NCBI GenBank assembly: GCA_018436705.1
Contig: JAHDLA010000011.1
Coordinates: 1-64,000, forward strand
DNA: 64,000 nucleotides
Reading direction: 5' to 3'
From: Sedimentibacter sp.
GTDB taxonomy: Bacteria > Bacillota > Clostridia > Tissierellales > Sedimentibacteraceae
This document shows, piece after piece, positions 7,237-16,839 of this stretch. The translations under genes and the position numbers were made by a program. Numbering within the stretch: the first letter of the stretch is position 1; every line of letters begins with the position of its first letter. The notes beneath the pieces are model-generated. The model did no database searches. It was not told where the DNA came from and worked only from the letters and a program-made list of their open reading frames with translations.

Positions 7237-10200
7237 ATGAGTAAAAAACTAACAATTTGGCTGACATCAGCTTTCATGGTCCTATTGTTATTTGCAGTGC
7301 TGCCGGTCACGGCGTCTGCATATACCGGTATCTTTGATACCTTTGATTCGGGGACTCCGGGAAGCGCGCCAGATGGGTGGACCCCATTCGGTTCAGTAGT
7401 TATATCAACAGATGTCAGTGTAAGTCCCGGTAATTCTGTTAAGTTGCAGGGAGCGAGCAACAATGCCGTAAGTATTAGCAAAGCGATTGCTGATGCACCA
7501 GAAAACACAATTGTTGAAGCAGACGTTTATCCCGGAGAGGGAGATGCAGGCAGCCTATCTTTGATTGAGGCATCGGGAAAGTATCAGGCCCGGGTTCTAT
7601 TTAAAAATGAACAAATATATTACAGCAGCACAGGACACGACGACCAACACCTATATTCCTTGACCACTTACACCGCGAGCACATGGTACCATGTAAAAAT
7701 TATTCATGACCATACGAATAAAACCTTTGACGTATATTTAGATGGAACACTCATAGGAGAAAACATCTCCATGTATACATCAGGAGATCCGACACCCAAG
7801 AAATTATTGCTTGGTTCAGGTAATGATGACGGCAGCAGGCTGATTTACTTTGATAATGTACGCATGTATTCCGCTGCCGACACAACCGACCCGGAACTAA
7901 TCGGCTCTTCGGTATGGAGAAGCGGCAGCGAAACAGCCACAATTCGCTTTATGTCAAATGAATCGGGTACCTGTTATTATAAGATTACCGACAACGAAAT
8001 ACCGCCTGCAGACGTAATATCCGGCGGCACGAACGGTGGTGCGGTGACGAAAGATATCGCAAAAACAGTGCCACTTAACGGTCTTACGGAGGGGGCGAAG
8101 TATGTCCATTTTGTCGTAAAGGACGGAGCGGGCAACGTCAGTGCAACTCTTACAATTTCCCTGCCCTGCGATTACTATTATTTTGACGATTTCGAAGTCT
8201 ATCCACTAGATACGTATATTGCATCTAACTCCATGTCACCGCTGTCACAGAGAAACGGCGGTACAGGCAGCGAAAATCAGAAGGTTGTGGCAAACGTGAG
8301 CAATTCTTCCTCAAATATGCTTGTGCTGGCTTCAAACAGCGGTGCGGCTTCGGACCAACAAATTTTATTGAATTCGTCAGTTCTTTCTTCCGCAGGTGCT
8401 TATGTCTTTGAAGGTGATGTCTATCCCTTGTTTGACACAGGTTTCCAGCTGCGCCTTTCTTTTGCCGACAGCAACTATGAGGGCAATCATGAAGCCGGAG
8501 TATTTTTCAACAGCGGTAAAATAACCACCGCAACTAAATCTGGATCAGTTACGCTTAAGGATAGCTACACCACAAATGTGTGGCACCATGTCAAAATCGT
8601 GGCAACCCCCGCCGCAAGCACATATGCGGTCTATTTGGACGGAGAATTGCTCAACGGTGCGTTACCGCTGCCCTCCGGGATTAACCGGCTTGCCATAAGC
8701 GCCGGCAATTTGGCCAACAATACACAGGCTTATTACGACAATCTTGAATTTTATCTGACTGACGACACCCCTGAGCCACCTGAGCCGGAGGATTATGTGT
8801 TCGATATTTCCGAAGGACATGTCACCATAGCCGATGGAACTCATGCAGGAACATACAAAGTAACTAGTGGAGCTTCAGTTTTGGATAACATCCCGCAGTC
8901 TCAAGTCATCACTATCACCGGCAGCGGAAGCAATAACGTTACTATTTCTGCAACAGATGGAACGGTAAAAATTCTTTTGGATAATGCCAGCATCAGCAGC
9001 GCCGTCAATTCTGCATTTGCAGTGACAGGCACCTCTAAAGTCGAGCTCACCATTTCGGGAGTAAACAGCATTACAAGCGGAAACAACAGGGCAGGGCTCG
9101 AGGTTCCCACAGGTACGGAATTGACAATTCTAGGAAAGGACAGCGATAAGCTTACCGCACAGGGCGGATATTATGCTGCCGGTATCGGCGGCGGCTACAG
9201 CAGTACGCCGGCACAGGCAGGCGTTATTACAATCAAAGGCGGTGTCATCAATGCAACAGGAGGAGATGCCGATGGAGGAACCGGTTCTGGAGCCGGCATA
9301 GGCGGCGGCAGAGGTGGAGATGGAGGCTCTATTACCATCGAAGGAGGTGTCGTAACGGCTACAGGCGGATATCGGGCGTCAGGTATAGGAGGCGGAACTT
9401 CAGGAACAGGCGGCACTATTCTCATTAAGGAAGGCGACATTACAGCCATTGGCGGACAATACAGCGCTGGTATAGGAGGCGGTTATGGCCGACCCATGGG
9501 CAGTATTACCATTGAGGGCGGAACTGTAAATGCTGCCGGAATAAACGGCGGCGCAGGCATTGGCGGTGGATATATTACAAGCAATATCACTGCCACTTAT
9601 ACAGGTGGCTCCGTCCTGATATCCGGCGGCGACATTACGGCAACATCCACAGGCGGCTCCGGCATCGGCAGCGGGTCTTACTCGCATATAAGCTATAGAA
9701 TGCCTGTTTCTGTGACAATTACAGGCGGAACTGTCGAAGCCACCAGCACAAACGGCGCTGGAATCGGCAGCACACACGGATCTATTACGATTACAGACGG
9801 AACTGTCATCGCTAACGGAGGAGACCGTTCAGCCGGCATCGGTGGCCGCTATTGGGAAAACAGCGGCAACATTGAAATCTCCGGCGGCAACATTACAGCC
9901 ACCGGTGGCGCTTCCGACGGAGGTGCAGGCATCGGCGGCGGATACGCCAATGACGAAAATCCTCTTGACGGCGGCACGATTGAAATTTCCGGAGGAACAA
10001 TCATTGCCGCCGGCGGAGAATACGGCGCAGGCATCGGCGGCGGATACAAAGTCGGTACCGGCACAATCATAATCACAGGCGGGGACATTACGGCCACAGG
10101 CGGAGGCGGTGCAGGCATTGGTGTCGGCCTTGCCGGCAGCAGCGGCACAATAGTTATTTCTCAGGCTGATCTTAGTGTTTCACGCAACAGCCCATATACA

Positions 10201-12570
10201 AACCATGCCATTAACGCAGGTACGTCCGGCACAATCCACATCGGCTTTACCGGCGATTCGGTTACGCCTTCCTATGACCCTGAATCAAGCCGTGCTCAGG
10301 TCACGATCGACAATGACGGCATCAACGAATCCGGTCTGGTATTGGGAACCTGCCTGATCGCAGGCGACGGCTCTGGTGAACTTGCAGGCTCCTACATTGA
10401 GGGGGTTAAGCAGGTTGTCACATACGGCATCAAATCTATTGATAATCAGACATTTTTACCTCTGATCGAGGGATACGGGGCAGACGATCTACAGACAATT
10501 TCCGTCACTATTGAGAATGCCGGCAACGGAACGCTTTCTAATCTTGCTGTAGCCCTGAGCGGAAATGGTTCCGACAGCTTCACAACGACGCAGCCACTGA
10601 CCACAGAGCTTTCCGATCAAGGTGATTCAACTACGTTCATGTTAGTTCCCAATATGGGTCTGACTGCTGAAACCTACACGGCTGTGGTGACAATTTCTGC
10701 GAATAATATGAGCAATGCCGGATTCACGGTTACGCAGGTGGTAAGCGAGGTAGTATCCACAGATAAGACCCTAATCAGTATAACAACCCAGGCAGCAATC
10801 ACAGGTGTGGTAAACGGTACGGAGAAAACAGCTTCCTCGTTGGGACTGCCATCCACAGTGGCGCTTGTCACCGATGACGGCAGTATTCAGGCAAGCGTGA
10901 CCTGGGATGTAGATTCGTGCTCTTATGAACCATCTGTCACAAAAGCGCAAATTTTTATAGTAAGTGGAACCGTGGTTCTGCCAGACGGGGTGGTAAATAC
11001 AAACAACATTTCTCTGGATATAAGCATAAGCGTTACAGTGAATGAGGCTGCCGCAACAGATAAAACACTTGTCAGAATAACGACGCCGGCAGCAATCACA
11101 GGCATAGCCAACAGAACGGAAAAAAACGCTTCTGCATTGGGACTGCCATCCACAGTGGTGCTTGTCACCGATGACGGCAGTATTCAGGCAAGCGTGACCT
11201 GGAATGTAGATTCGTGCTCTTATGAACCATCTGTCACAAAAGCGCAGACCTTTGCGGTAAAAGGAACCGTGACACTTCCCACCGGAGTAATTAACCCGGA
11301 CAATGTACCGTTAACTACCAGAATCAGCGTATCAGTAAGGGCAAGGTCAAGCGGAGGCGGTAACAACACCAGTTCTTCATCAAAACCCTCAACTCCGGAA
11401 TATAAGGCTGTCGTGGAATCCGCCAATAGTTCTGATACGATTTTGCCGGTTGCGGTCGATAAAAATAGCGGCCGTGCAGCCGTAAACATCGGCACGAACG
11501 GCAATCAAATATCTTCCGGTCAAACTGCCGTTGTTACAGTACCATCCGTTCCAGGCGTTGATTCTTATTCGCTGGGCGTACCTGTTCCGAGTCTGACCAC
11601 ACAGGAAGATCAGGGCGAAATATTATTTAAAACCAATAACGGCAATGTAACTGTTCCTTCAAATATGCTTACAGGCATAACCGGCATCAGCGGAAGTCGT
11701 GCGGAAATCTCTATCAGTAATGGAAATAAGAGCAATCTCTCTGATGATTTAAAGTCCGCCATCGGCAATAGACCCCTCGTCCAACTTACGTTGTCCATCG
11801 ACGGCAGGCAGACTGATTGGTCTAATTCAACTGCACTTGTAACGGTGAGCATACCTTATACACCGAACAAAGCAGAGCTTAACAATATAGAGGGCATCAT
11901 CGTATGGTACATCGACGGCAGCGGTAATCCGCAATGCATTACAAATGGTAGATACAATCTTGAAACCGGCATGGTTACCTTTAATACATCCCATTTTAGC
12001 AACTATGCCGTAGCATATAACAATGTAAGCTTCAATGATGTTGCCAAGAGTGCGTGGTATCACAATGCGGTGAGCTTCATTGCAGCAAGAGAAATTACCG
12101 GAGGCACAGGTAGCGGAAATTACAGCCCCGAAGCAAGGTTAACTCGCGGTGAATTCATGGTCATGTTGATGAAAACCTACGGCATATCACCTGATGAGAA
12201 TGCCACACACAACTTTAAAGATGCCGGCGATACCTATTACACCTGCTATCTGGCAGCGGCAAAAAGACTGGGTATATCCGCAGGCGTAGGAAATAATATG
12301 TATGCCCCAGACAAGGAAATCACACGCCAGGAAATGTTCGCTTTACTGTACAACGCACTCAAGGTTATCGATCAAATCCCCACTGGTGATTCCGGAAGAA
12401 CTCTCTCTGATTTCGCCGATGCTGGACAGATTAATCCTTGGGCGCTGGACTCCATGACGCTATTGGTTAATACCGGCACTATAGGAGGCAGCGGCGGTAA
12501 TATATATCCTGCAGATACAACCACCAGAGCAGAAATGGCGCAGGTGCTGTATAATCTTCTGGATAAATAA
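7237..12570 (+). CDS. Giant secreted surface protein with LamG-like, glycine-rich beta-helix-like, Ig-like and SLH domains
   Basis: A 1777-residue exported protein. Residues 1-28 form a signal peptide ending VTASA. Two concanavalin-like (LamG-type) domains follow at about 30-212 and 312-508, joined by an Ig-like linker, then a proline-rich hinge (EPPEPE). Residues 520-970 are a repeat tract of AGIGGGY and GGTITI/GGxVTATGG units, like carbohydrate-binding beta-helix proteins. Two near-identical 99-residue Ig-like modules lie at about 1175-1370, and three SLH repeats at about 1597-1777 would bind cell-wall polymers. AGGAGGAG precedes the ATG. The coding DNA is visibly richer in GGC/GCC codons than its neighbours, suggesting transfer. 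Likely an adhesin or polysaccharide binder; no catalytic motif was seen. Confidence 0.93.
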   Translation: MSKKLTIWLTSAFMVLLLFAVLPVTASAYTGIFDTFDSGTPGSAPDGWTPFGSVVISTDVSVSPGNSVKLQGASNNAVSISKAIADAPENTIVEADVYPGEGDAGSLSLIEASGKYQARVLFKNEQIYYSSTGHDDQHLYSLTTYTASTWYHVKIIHDHTNKTFDVYLDGTLIGENISMYTSGDPTPKKLLLGSGNDDGSRLIYFDNVRMYSAADTTDPELIGSSVWRSGSETATIRFMSNESGTCYYKITDNEIPPADVISGGTNGGAVTKDIAKTVPLNGLTEGAKYVHFVVKDGAGNVSATLTISLPCDYYYFDDFEVYPLDTYIASNSMSPLSQRNGGTGSENQKVVANVSNSSSNMLVLASNSGAASDQQILLNSSVLSSAGAYVFEGDVYPLFDTGFQLRLSFADSNYEGNHEAGVFFNSGKITTATKSGSVTLKDSYTTNVWHHVKIVATPAASTYAVYLDGELLNGALPLPSGINRLAISAGNLANNTQAYYDNLEFYLTDDTPEPPEPEDYVFDISEGHVTIADGTHAGTYKVTSGASVLDNIPQSQVITITGSGSNNVTISATDGTVKILLDNASISSAVNSAFAVTGTSKVELTISGVNSITSGNNRAGLEVPTGTELTILGKDSDKLTAQGGYYAAGIGGGYSSTPAQAGVITIKGGVINATGGDADGGTGSGAGIGGGRGGDGGSITIEGGVVTATGGYRASGIGGGTSGTGGTILIKEGDITAIGGQYSAGIGGGYGRPMGSITIEGGTVNAAGINGGAGIGGGYITSNITATYTGGSVLISGGDITATSTGGSGIGSGSYSHISYRMPVSVTITGGTVEATSTNGAGIGSTHGSITITDGTVIANGGDRSAGIGGRYWENSGNIEISGGNITATGGASDGGAGIGGGYANDENPLDGGTIEISGGTIIAAGGEYGAGIGGGYKVGTGTIIITGGDITATGGGGAGIGVGLAGSSGTIVISQADLSVSRNSPYTNHAINAGTSGTIHIGFTGDSVTPSYDPESSRAQVTIDNDGINESGLVLGTCLIAGDGSGELAGSYIEGVKQVVTYGIKSIDNQTFLPLIEGYGADDLQTISVTIENAGNGTLSNLAVALSGNGSDSFTTTQPLTTELSDQGDSTTFMLVPNMGLTAETYTAVVTISANNMSNAGFTVTQVVSEVVSTDKTLISITTQAAITGVVNGTEKTASSLGLPSTVALVTDDGSIQASVTWDVDSCSYEPSVTKAQIFIVSGTVVLPDGVVNTNNISLDISISVTVNEAAATDKTLVRITTPAAITGIANRTEKNASALGLPSTVVLVTDDGSIQASVTWNVDSCSYEPSVTKAQTFAVKGTVTLPTGVINPDNVPLTTRISVSVRARSSGGGNNTSSSSKPSTPEYKAVVESANSSDTILPVAVDKNSGRAAVNIGTNGNQISSGQTAVVTVPSVPGVDSYSLGVPVPSLTTQEDQGEILFKTNNGNVTVPSNMLTGITGISGSRAEISISNGNKSNLSDDLKSAIGNRPLVQLTLSIDGRQTDWSNSTALVTVSIPYTPNKAELNNIEGIIVWYIDGSGNPQCITNGRYNLETGMVTFNTSHFSNYAVAYNNVSFNDVAKSAWYHNAVSFIAAREITGGTGSGNYSPEARLTRGEFMVMLMKTYGISPDENATHNFKDAGDTYYTCYLAAAKRLGISAGVGNNMYAPDKEITRQEMFALLYNALKVIDQIPTGDSGRTLSDFADAGQINPWALDSMTLLVNTGTIGGSGGNIYPADTTTRAEMAQVLYNLLDK
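10841..11246 (+). repeat. Near-identical 109-bp direct repeats inside the SLH protein gene
   Basis: 10841-10949 and 11138-11246 differ at only two positions and are offset by 297 bp, exactly 99 codons. They encode the core of the two tandem Ig-like modules, while the flanking parts of each module are more diverged. This points to recent duplication or gene conversion. Confidence 0.9.
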
Positions 12571-12590
12571 TCTAAGATAAACTATAAAAA

Positions 12591-12632
12591 CAGAAAGTCA
12601 GTCACAAAATTGTGGCTGACCTTCTGCTTTTC
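12591..12632 (+). terminator. Terminator of the SLH protein gene
   Basis: CAGAAAGTCAGTCACA pairs with TGTGGCTGACCTTCTG (one wobble, one mismatch) around a short loop, followed by CTTTT, 20 bp after the stop codon. Confidence 0.8.
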
Positions 12633-12711
12633 ACGTTACCCCATACCTCTTACTCTCGGTTCATTTATTATATCTGTGTGACACTTACAGTTCAAAATTT
12701 TTCAAATAAAT

Positions 12712-13344
12712 TTATACTACTTCTGTCAAATCCCACATTTTTTTCAGCACATGCTTAATGTCGTATGTTTTAGCCAATTTATCTGCTCCATGCTGCCAGC
12801 CTGCCAAGACTGGAGTCACTCCGGCATTTATTGCGCATTCCATATCAAATCTGGAATCCCCAACATACAATGTTGTTTCCGGAGAGCTTCCAAGTTCATT
12901 TATTACCTTAATTAGAGGTTCTTTGTCCGGTTTGTGCTTCTTCACATCATCTGCAGAAACAACAGAACTGAAATATCTGTCAATGTTGAAATTTGCCAAC
13001 GCCTGTGTAGTAGAATTTTTAAGTCTTGATGTAGCAATGCCCATTTTTATATTTTTATTTTTCAAAAATTCCAGGGTTTCCTCCACAGTTTCATAAAGTG
13101 TAACCTCTTCGTTGAATCTTTCCTTTTGATAATCCCTGTAGGAAGCAATTACATCTTCAAAATTAAACTGTCCAAAATCTCTTGATAAAGTTAACGCCAG
13201 AGGCTCTCCGAACGTACTCATAATATATTCTTCGCTTAGTTCTTTTTTATGAAATACCGAGTATATATGCCTAAATGAATTTAATATCATTTGGTTAGTA
13301 TTAGCCAGTGTACCGTCAAAGTCAAATATTACAGTATCTATCAT
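12712..13344 (-). CDS. HAD-superfamily phosphatase (PpaX/phosphoglycolate-phosphatase type)
   Basis: The 210-residue protein has all four HAD motifs: DFDGT near residue 8 (nucleophile and acid Asp), the TSR motif II region near residue 100, a Lys in KKHKPDKEPL, and GDSRFDMECA as motif IV. An alpha-helical cap follows motif I. Related enzymes hydrolyse pyrophosphate (PpaX) or phosphoglycolate; the substrate cannot be read from the sequence. The gene begins 8 bp after tex ends and is the last gene of the secA-prfB-tex operon. Confidence 0.87.
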   Translation of the reverse strand: MIDTVIFDFDGTLANTNQMILNSFRHIYSVFHKKELSEEYIMSTFGEPLALTLSRDFGQFNFEDVIASYRDYQKERFNEEVTLYETVEETLEFLKNKNIKMGIATSRLKNSTTQALANFNIDRYFSSVVSADDVKKHKPDKEPLIKVINELGSSPETTLYVGDSRFDMECAINAGVTPVLAGWQHGADKLAKTYDIKHVLKKMWDLTEVV

Positions 13345-13352
13345 ATTTTCTC

Positions 13353-15638
13353 CTAATTTCTTTTTGTCTTCATGCTCAGGCCTATTCTTTGTCTTTCTTT
13401 GTCAATACTGATTATGCTAACATTTACCGTATCGCCTACCTGCACTGCTTCCATTGGGTTTTTAATGTATTTATCGCTCATTTCAGATATGTGAACAAGT
13501 CCGTCCTGTTTTACACCTATATCTACAAAAGCTCCAAAATCCACTACATTTCTTACGGTTCCTGTAAGCTTCATTCCAACTTCCATGTCTTCAAATTTCA
13601 TAACATCACTTCTAAAAATAACCTTAGGCATTTCATCCCTTGGGTCTCTTCCAGGCTTCCTGATTTCCTCGATTATATCGGTTAATGTTGGAACACCTAT
13701 ATTTAGCTCTTCAGACAGAATTTTTATTCTTTCTTTAATTTTTTCTCTGGCCGGTTTTTTTTCTTCTTTAAATTTTATCTGAGAAAGAGCCGCCAATCCC
13801 TTCAGCCTTGTGTTCTTAGAGGACATCTGAACTTTATTGTCCTCTTTTACCTTTATTTTCATAATTCTTTCATTGATGTCTCTAAGATTTCCGCTTCTCA
13901 CGTCATCAACAGTATATCCAAGTTTATCCAACAGGTTTAGTGCTATTTCATATGATTCAGGGTGTACTGCAGTTTTATCAAGGGGGTTGTCTCCGTCTGA
14001 AATTCTTAAAAACCCAGCACATTGTTCAAATGCCTTTTCGCCCAGCATTTTAACTTTCATCAGCTCTTTTCTGTCTGTAAACTTCCCATTTTCTTCTCTA
14101 TATTTAACAACATTTTTTGCAATTGTTTTAGATACTCCAGAAACATATTGCAACAGTGCAGTTGAAGCAGTATTCAAATCAACTCCGACGCTGTTAACAC
14201 AATCTTCTACCACTCCGTCTAGTTCCTGACCAAGCTTCGTCTGATTAACATCATGCTGGTACTGGCCTACTCCTATACTCTTCGGATCTATTTTTACAAG
14301 TTCGGCAAGTGGATCTTGAAGTCTTCTGCCTATTGAAATTGCACCTCTTATTGTAACATCAAGGTCTGGATATTCTTCCTGAGCCTGCTTTGAAGCAGAG
14401 TATACTGAAGCGCCTGCTTCACTTACTATTGTGTATGTAGTATTTTTATCAAGATTTGGAATCATATCTGCAACAACCTGTTCTGTTTCTCTTGATGCAG
14501 TTCCATTTCCTATTGTTATTACATCTATATCGTATTTATTGATAAGTTCAGTCATAATTTTCTGAGATTTTTTAACCTCATTTTTCGGCTCGCTTGGATA
14601 AATAACACCCTGATCCATAAACTTTCCTGTTCCATCAAGCACAGCCAGCTTGCAGCCGGTTCTGTAGCCTGGATCTATTGCAAGTATTCTTACATCTTTA
14701 ACCGGAGGCACCATAAGCAGATTTTTTGTATTTTTTCCAAACACCTTAATGGCTTCTGCTTCTGCTCTTTCCGTAAGTATATTTCTTACTTCTCTTTCAA
14801 TAGAAGGAGAAATCAGTCTTTTGTATCCGTCAGAAATTGCAGACAAATAATAATCAACCGTAATTGCCGATTCATTTTTTATTTCTTTTGATATTAAATA
14901 ATTTACAGCTTTATCATCAGGAGTTTTTAATTTGACTTTAAGTTTATTTTCTTTCTCGCCTCTGTTAATGGCAAGTATTCTATGATTTGCAACTTTATTG
15001 ACTGCTTCTTCGAATTTGTAGTACATTTCATACACTGTTTTTTCTTCTTCATTTACTGCCTCAGAAGTAATTATACCGTCTGATATATACATTTCTCTTA
15101 TATGCTTTCTGTAATCCGCGTTGTCCGAAACCATTTCTGCAATTATATCACACGCTCCGCTAAATGCTTCCTTGACATTCTTAACTCCCTTTTCTTCATC
15201 TATGTAAGGTTTAGCAATTTCTTCAATATCACCTTCCATTAAATTCTGCGCAAGTATAATCTTTGCGAGAGACTCAAGCCCTTTTTCTTTTGCCTTTGAT
15301 GCACGAGTTGATTTCTTTTGCTTGTATGGTCTATATAAATCCTCTACGCGCTGCATTACATCAGCCTTTGATATTTCATCCTTTAATTCTTCAGTAAGTT
15401 TTCCCTGTTCTTCAATGAGGCGAATAACTTCTTCCTTGCGGGCTTCCAGATTTCTCAAGTAAACCAGCCTGTCATACAGGTCTCTCAAAACGACATCGTC
15501 CAGAGATCCTGTTTGCTCTTTACGGTAACGAGCTATGAACGGAATTGTATTCCCCTCATCAATTAGTTTTACAGTGTTCTCAACCTGAAAAGGCTTGATG
15601 TTAAATTCATCGCATAAAATTTTGTTAATATCTATCAT
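13353..15638 (-). CDS. tex: Tex-family RNA-binding transcription accessory protein
   Basis: Tex is a conserved nucleic-acid-binding protein linked to transcription. The 761-residue product shows an N-terminal helical region (DEGNTIPFIARYRKEQTGSL), a YqgF/RNase-H-like domain (ILAIDPGYRTGCKLAVLDG near residue 325), helix-hairpin-helix units (VNSVGVDLNTAS; KMLGEKAFEQCAGFLRI) and a C-terminal S1 domain (MKLTGTVRNVVDFGAFVDIG). The frame extends upstream to 15695, but GGGAGAG precedes the ATG at 15638 (MIDINKILCDEF), which fits the family start. It lies between prfB and the HAD gene. Confidence 0.94.
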   Translation of the reverse strand: MIDINKILCDEFNIKPFQVENTVKLIDEGNTIPFIARYRKEQTGSLDDVVLRDLYDRLVYLRNLEARKEEVIRLIEEQGKLTEELKDEISKADVMQRVEDLYRPYKQKKSTRASKAKEKGLESLAKIILAQNLMEGDIEEIAKPYIDEEKGVKNVKEAFSGACDIIAEMVSDNADYRKHIREMYISDGIITSEAVNEEEKTVYEMYYKFEEAVNKVANHRILAINRGEKENKLKVKLKTPDDKAVNYLISKEIKNESAITVDYYLSAISDGYKRLISPSIEREVRNILTERAEAEAIKVFGKNTKNLLMVPPVKDVRILAIDPGYRTGCKLAVLDGTGKFMDQGVIYPSEPKNEVKKSQKIMTELINKYDIDVITIGNGTASRETEQVVADMIPNLDKNTTYTIVSEAGASVYSASKQAQEEYPDLDVTIRGAISIGRRLQDPLAELVKIDPKSIGVGQYQHDVNQTKLGQELDGVVEDCVNSVGVDLNTASTALLQYVSGVSKTIAKNVVKYREENGKFTDRKELMKVKMLGEKAFEQCAGFLRISDGDNPLDKTAVHPESYEIALNLLDKLGYTVDDVRSGNLRDINERIMKIKVKEDNKVQMSSKNTRLKGLAALSQIKFKEEKKPAREKIKERIKILSEELNIGVPTLTDIIEEIRKPGRDPRDEMPKVIFRSDVMKFEDMEVGMKLTGTVRNVVDFGAFVDIGVKQDGLVHISEMSDKYIKNPMEAVQVGDTVNVSIISIDKERQRIGLSMKTKRN

Positions 15639-15713
15639 ACTCTCTCCCTTTAACAACAGGCGAACCATGTTCAGATGTTTCTTACGCCTGACCATATGTC
15701 CACCTATGTTTTT

Positions 15714-16824
15714 TTATTGTTCCAATGATTTCATTTTAAGGTATTCATTCATAAACATATCCAGATTTCCGTCCATTACCGACTGTACATTTGCTGTCTC
15801 GGCATTTGTTCGGTGATCCTTGACCATGCTGTAGGGGTGAAATACATATGATCGTATCTGACTCCCCCATGCGATTTGATTATATTTCCCCTGAATATCC
15901 TCTATTTTTTCCTTGTTTTCCAGCTGTTTGATTTCCAAAAGCTTTGATTTAAGCATTTTCATTGCCGTTTCCTTGTTGCTGTGCTGTGACCTTTGATTCT
16001 GACATGAAACCACTATACCTGTTGGTATATGTGTTATACGTATTGCAGAATCAGTAGTATTTACATGCTGCCCGCCCGCTCCGCTTGAGCGGTAGGTATC
16101 AACACGAATATCTGATTCATTTATTTCAACGTCATTATCATCGTCCATCTCAGGCGTTACATCCACAGAAGCAAAGGACGTATGTCGTTTCTTGGCCGTA
16201 TCAAACGGAGAAATCCTCACTAAGCGGTGCACACCTTTCTCTGCTTTCAGATAACCGTACGCATTTTCCCCCTCAACCAGAAGAGTTACGCTCTTGATGC
16301 CGGCCTCCGTATCAGGCAATATATCCAGCACCGTAGCTACATATCCATGTGCTTCAATCCATCTGGAATACATCCTGTAAAGCATGTCTGCCCAGTCCTG
16401 TGCCTCTGTTCCTCCGGCTCCGGCATGAATGGAAATAATTGCATTATTCTTATCGAATTCGCCGCTTAAAAGCGCAACAATTCTTGCGTCATCCAACATC
16501 TTTCCGACATTTTCAATTGTTTCCATCAGCTCCGGAAGATGAGATTCATCATCTTCCTCCCGAATCATTTCGGTCATAATCTCAAGATCCTCTACCTGCT
16601 GCTTCAAATTCAGAAAGTGCTTTATTTTGGACGTGTTGTGCTTTAGCTTCTGTGATACTTTCTGAGCTTTTTCCTGGTCATTCCAAAATTCCGGCTCCTG
16701 CATTTCAGATTCAAGCAATATATTTTCTTCCTTTAACTTTTCAAAGTCAAAGTGAACCACCAACCTCTGCTAATATAGAGTTAAATTTTTTTAAACTCTC
16801 ATTAATTTCATAAAAATCTATCAA
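15714..16824 (-). CDS. prfB: Peptide chain release factor 2, expressed by programmed +1 frameshift
   Basis: RF2 releases finished peptides at UGA and UAA. The main frame holds the RF2 stop-recognition tripeptide SPF (RISPFDTAKKR) and the GAGGQHVNTTDSA catalytic loop. The first 25 codons lie in another frame, from a TTG start at 16822-16824 (GGAG seven bases upstream), and end at an in-frame TGA at 16747-16749. Skipping one base there continues into the main frame, giving about 369 residues, as usual for RF2. An uninterrupted frame opens only at 16763 and lacks the N terminus. secA lies 15 bp upstream. Confidence 0.95.
16746..16760 (-). promoter_or_regulatory. prfB autoregulatory frameshift site
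   Basis: The transcript reads GGT GGT TCA CTT TGA C: the classic CUU-UGA-C slip site. When RF2 is scarce the ribosome pauses at UGA (16747-16749), slips +1 and continues with GAC. The upstream purine stretch GAGGTTGGTGG is a weak match to the Shine-Dalgarno-like stimulator of other bacteria. Confidence 0.93.
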
Positions 16825-16839
16825 TTTATCAACTCCTTC

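Noticed and set aside
9180-10130. Regularly spaced GGCGGC/GGCATCGGC repeats that might be taken for a CRISPR or minisatellite
   Set aside because: They encode the AGIGGG and GGTITI protein repeats of the SLH protein, are degenerate and in frame; there are no constant repeats with unique spacers.
9195-11852. Long minus-strand open frames opposite the SLH protein gene
   Set aside because: They are low-complexity shadows of the GC-rich plus-strand gene, with no start signals.
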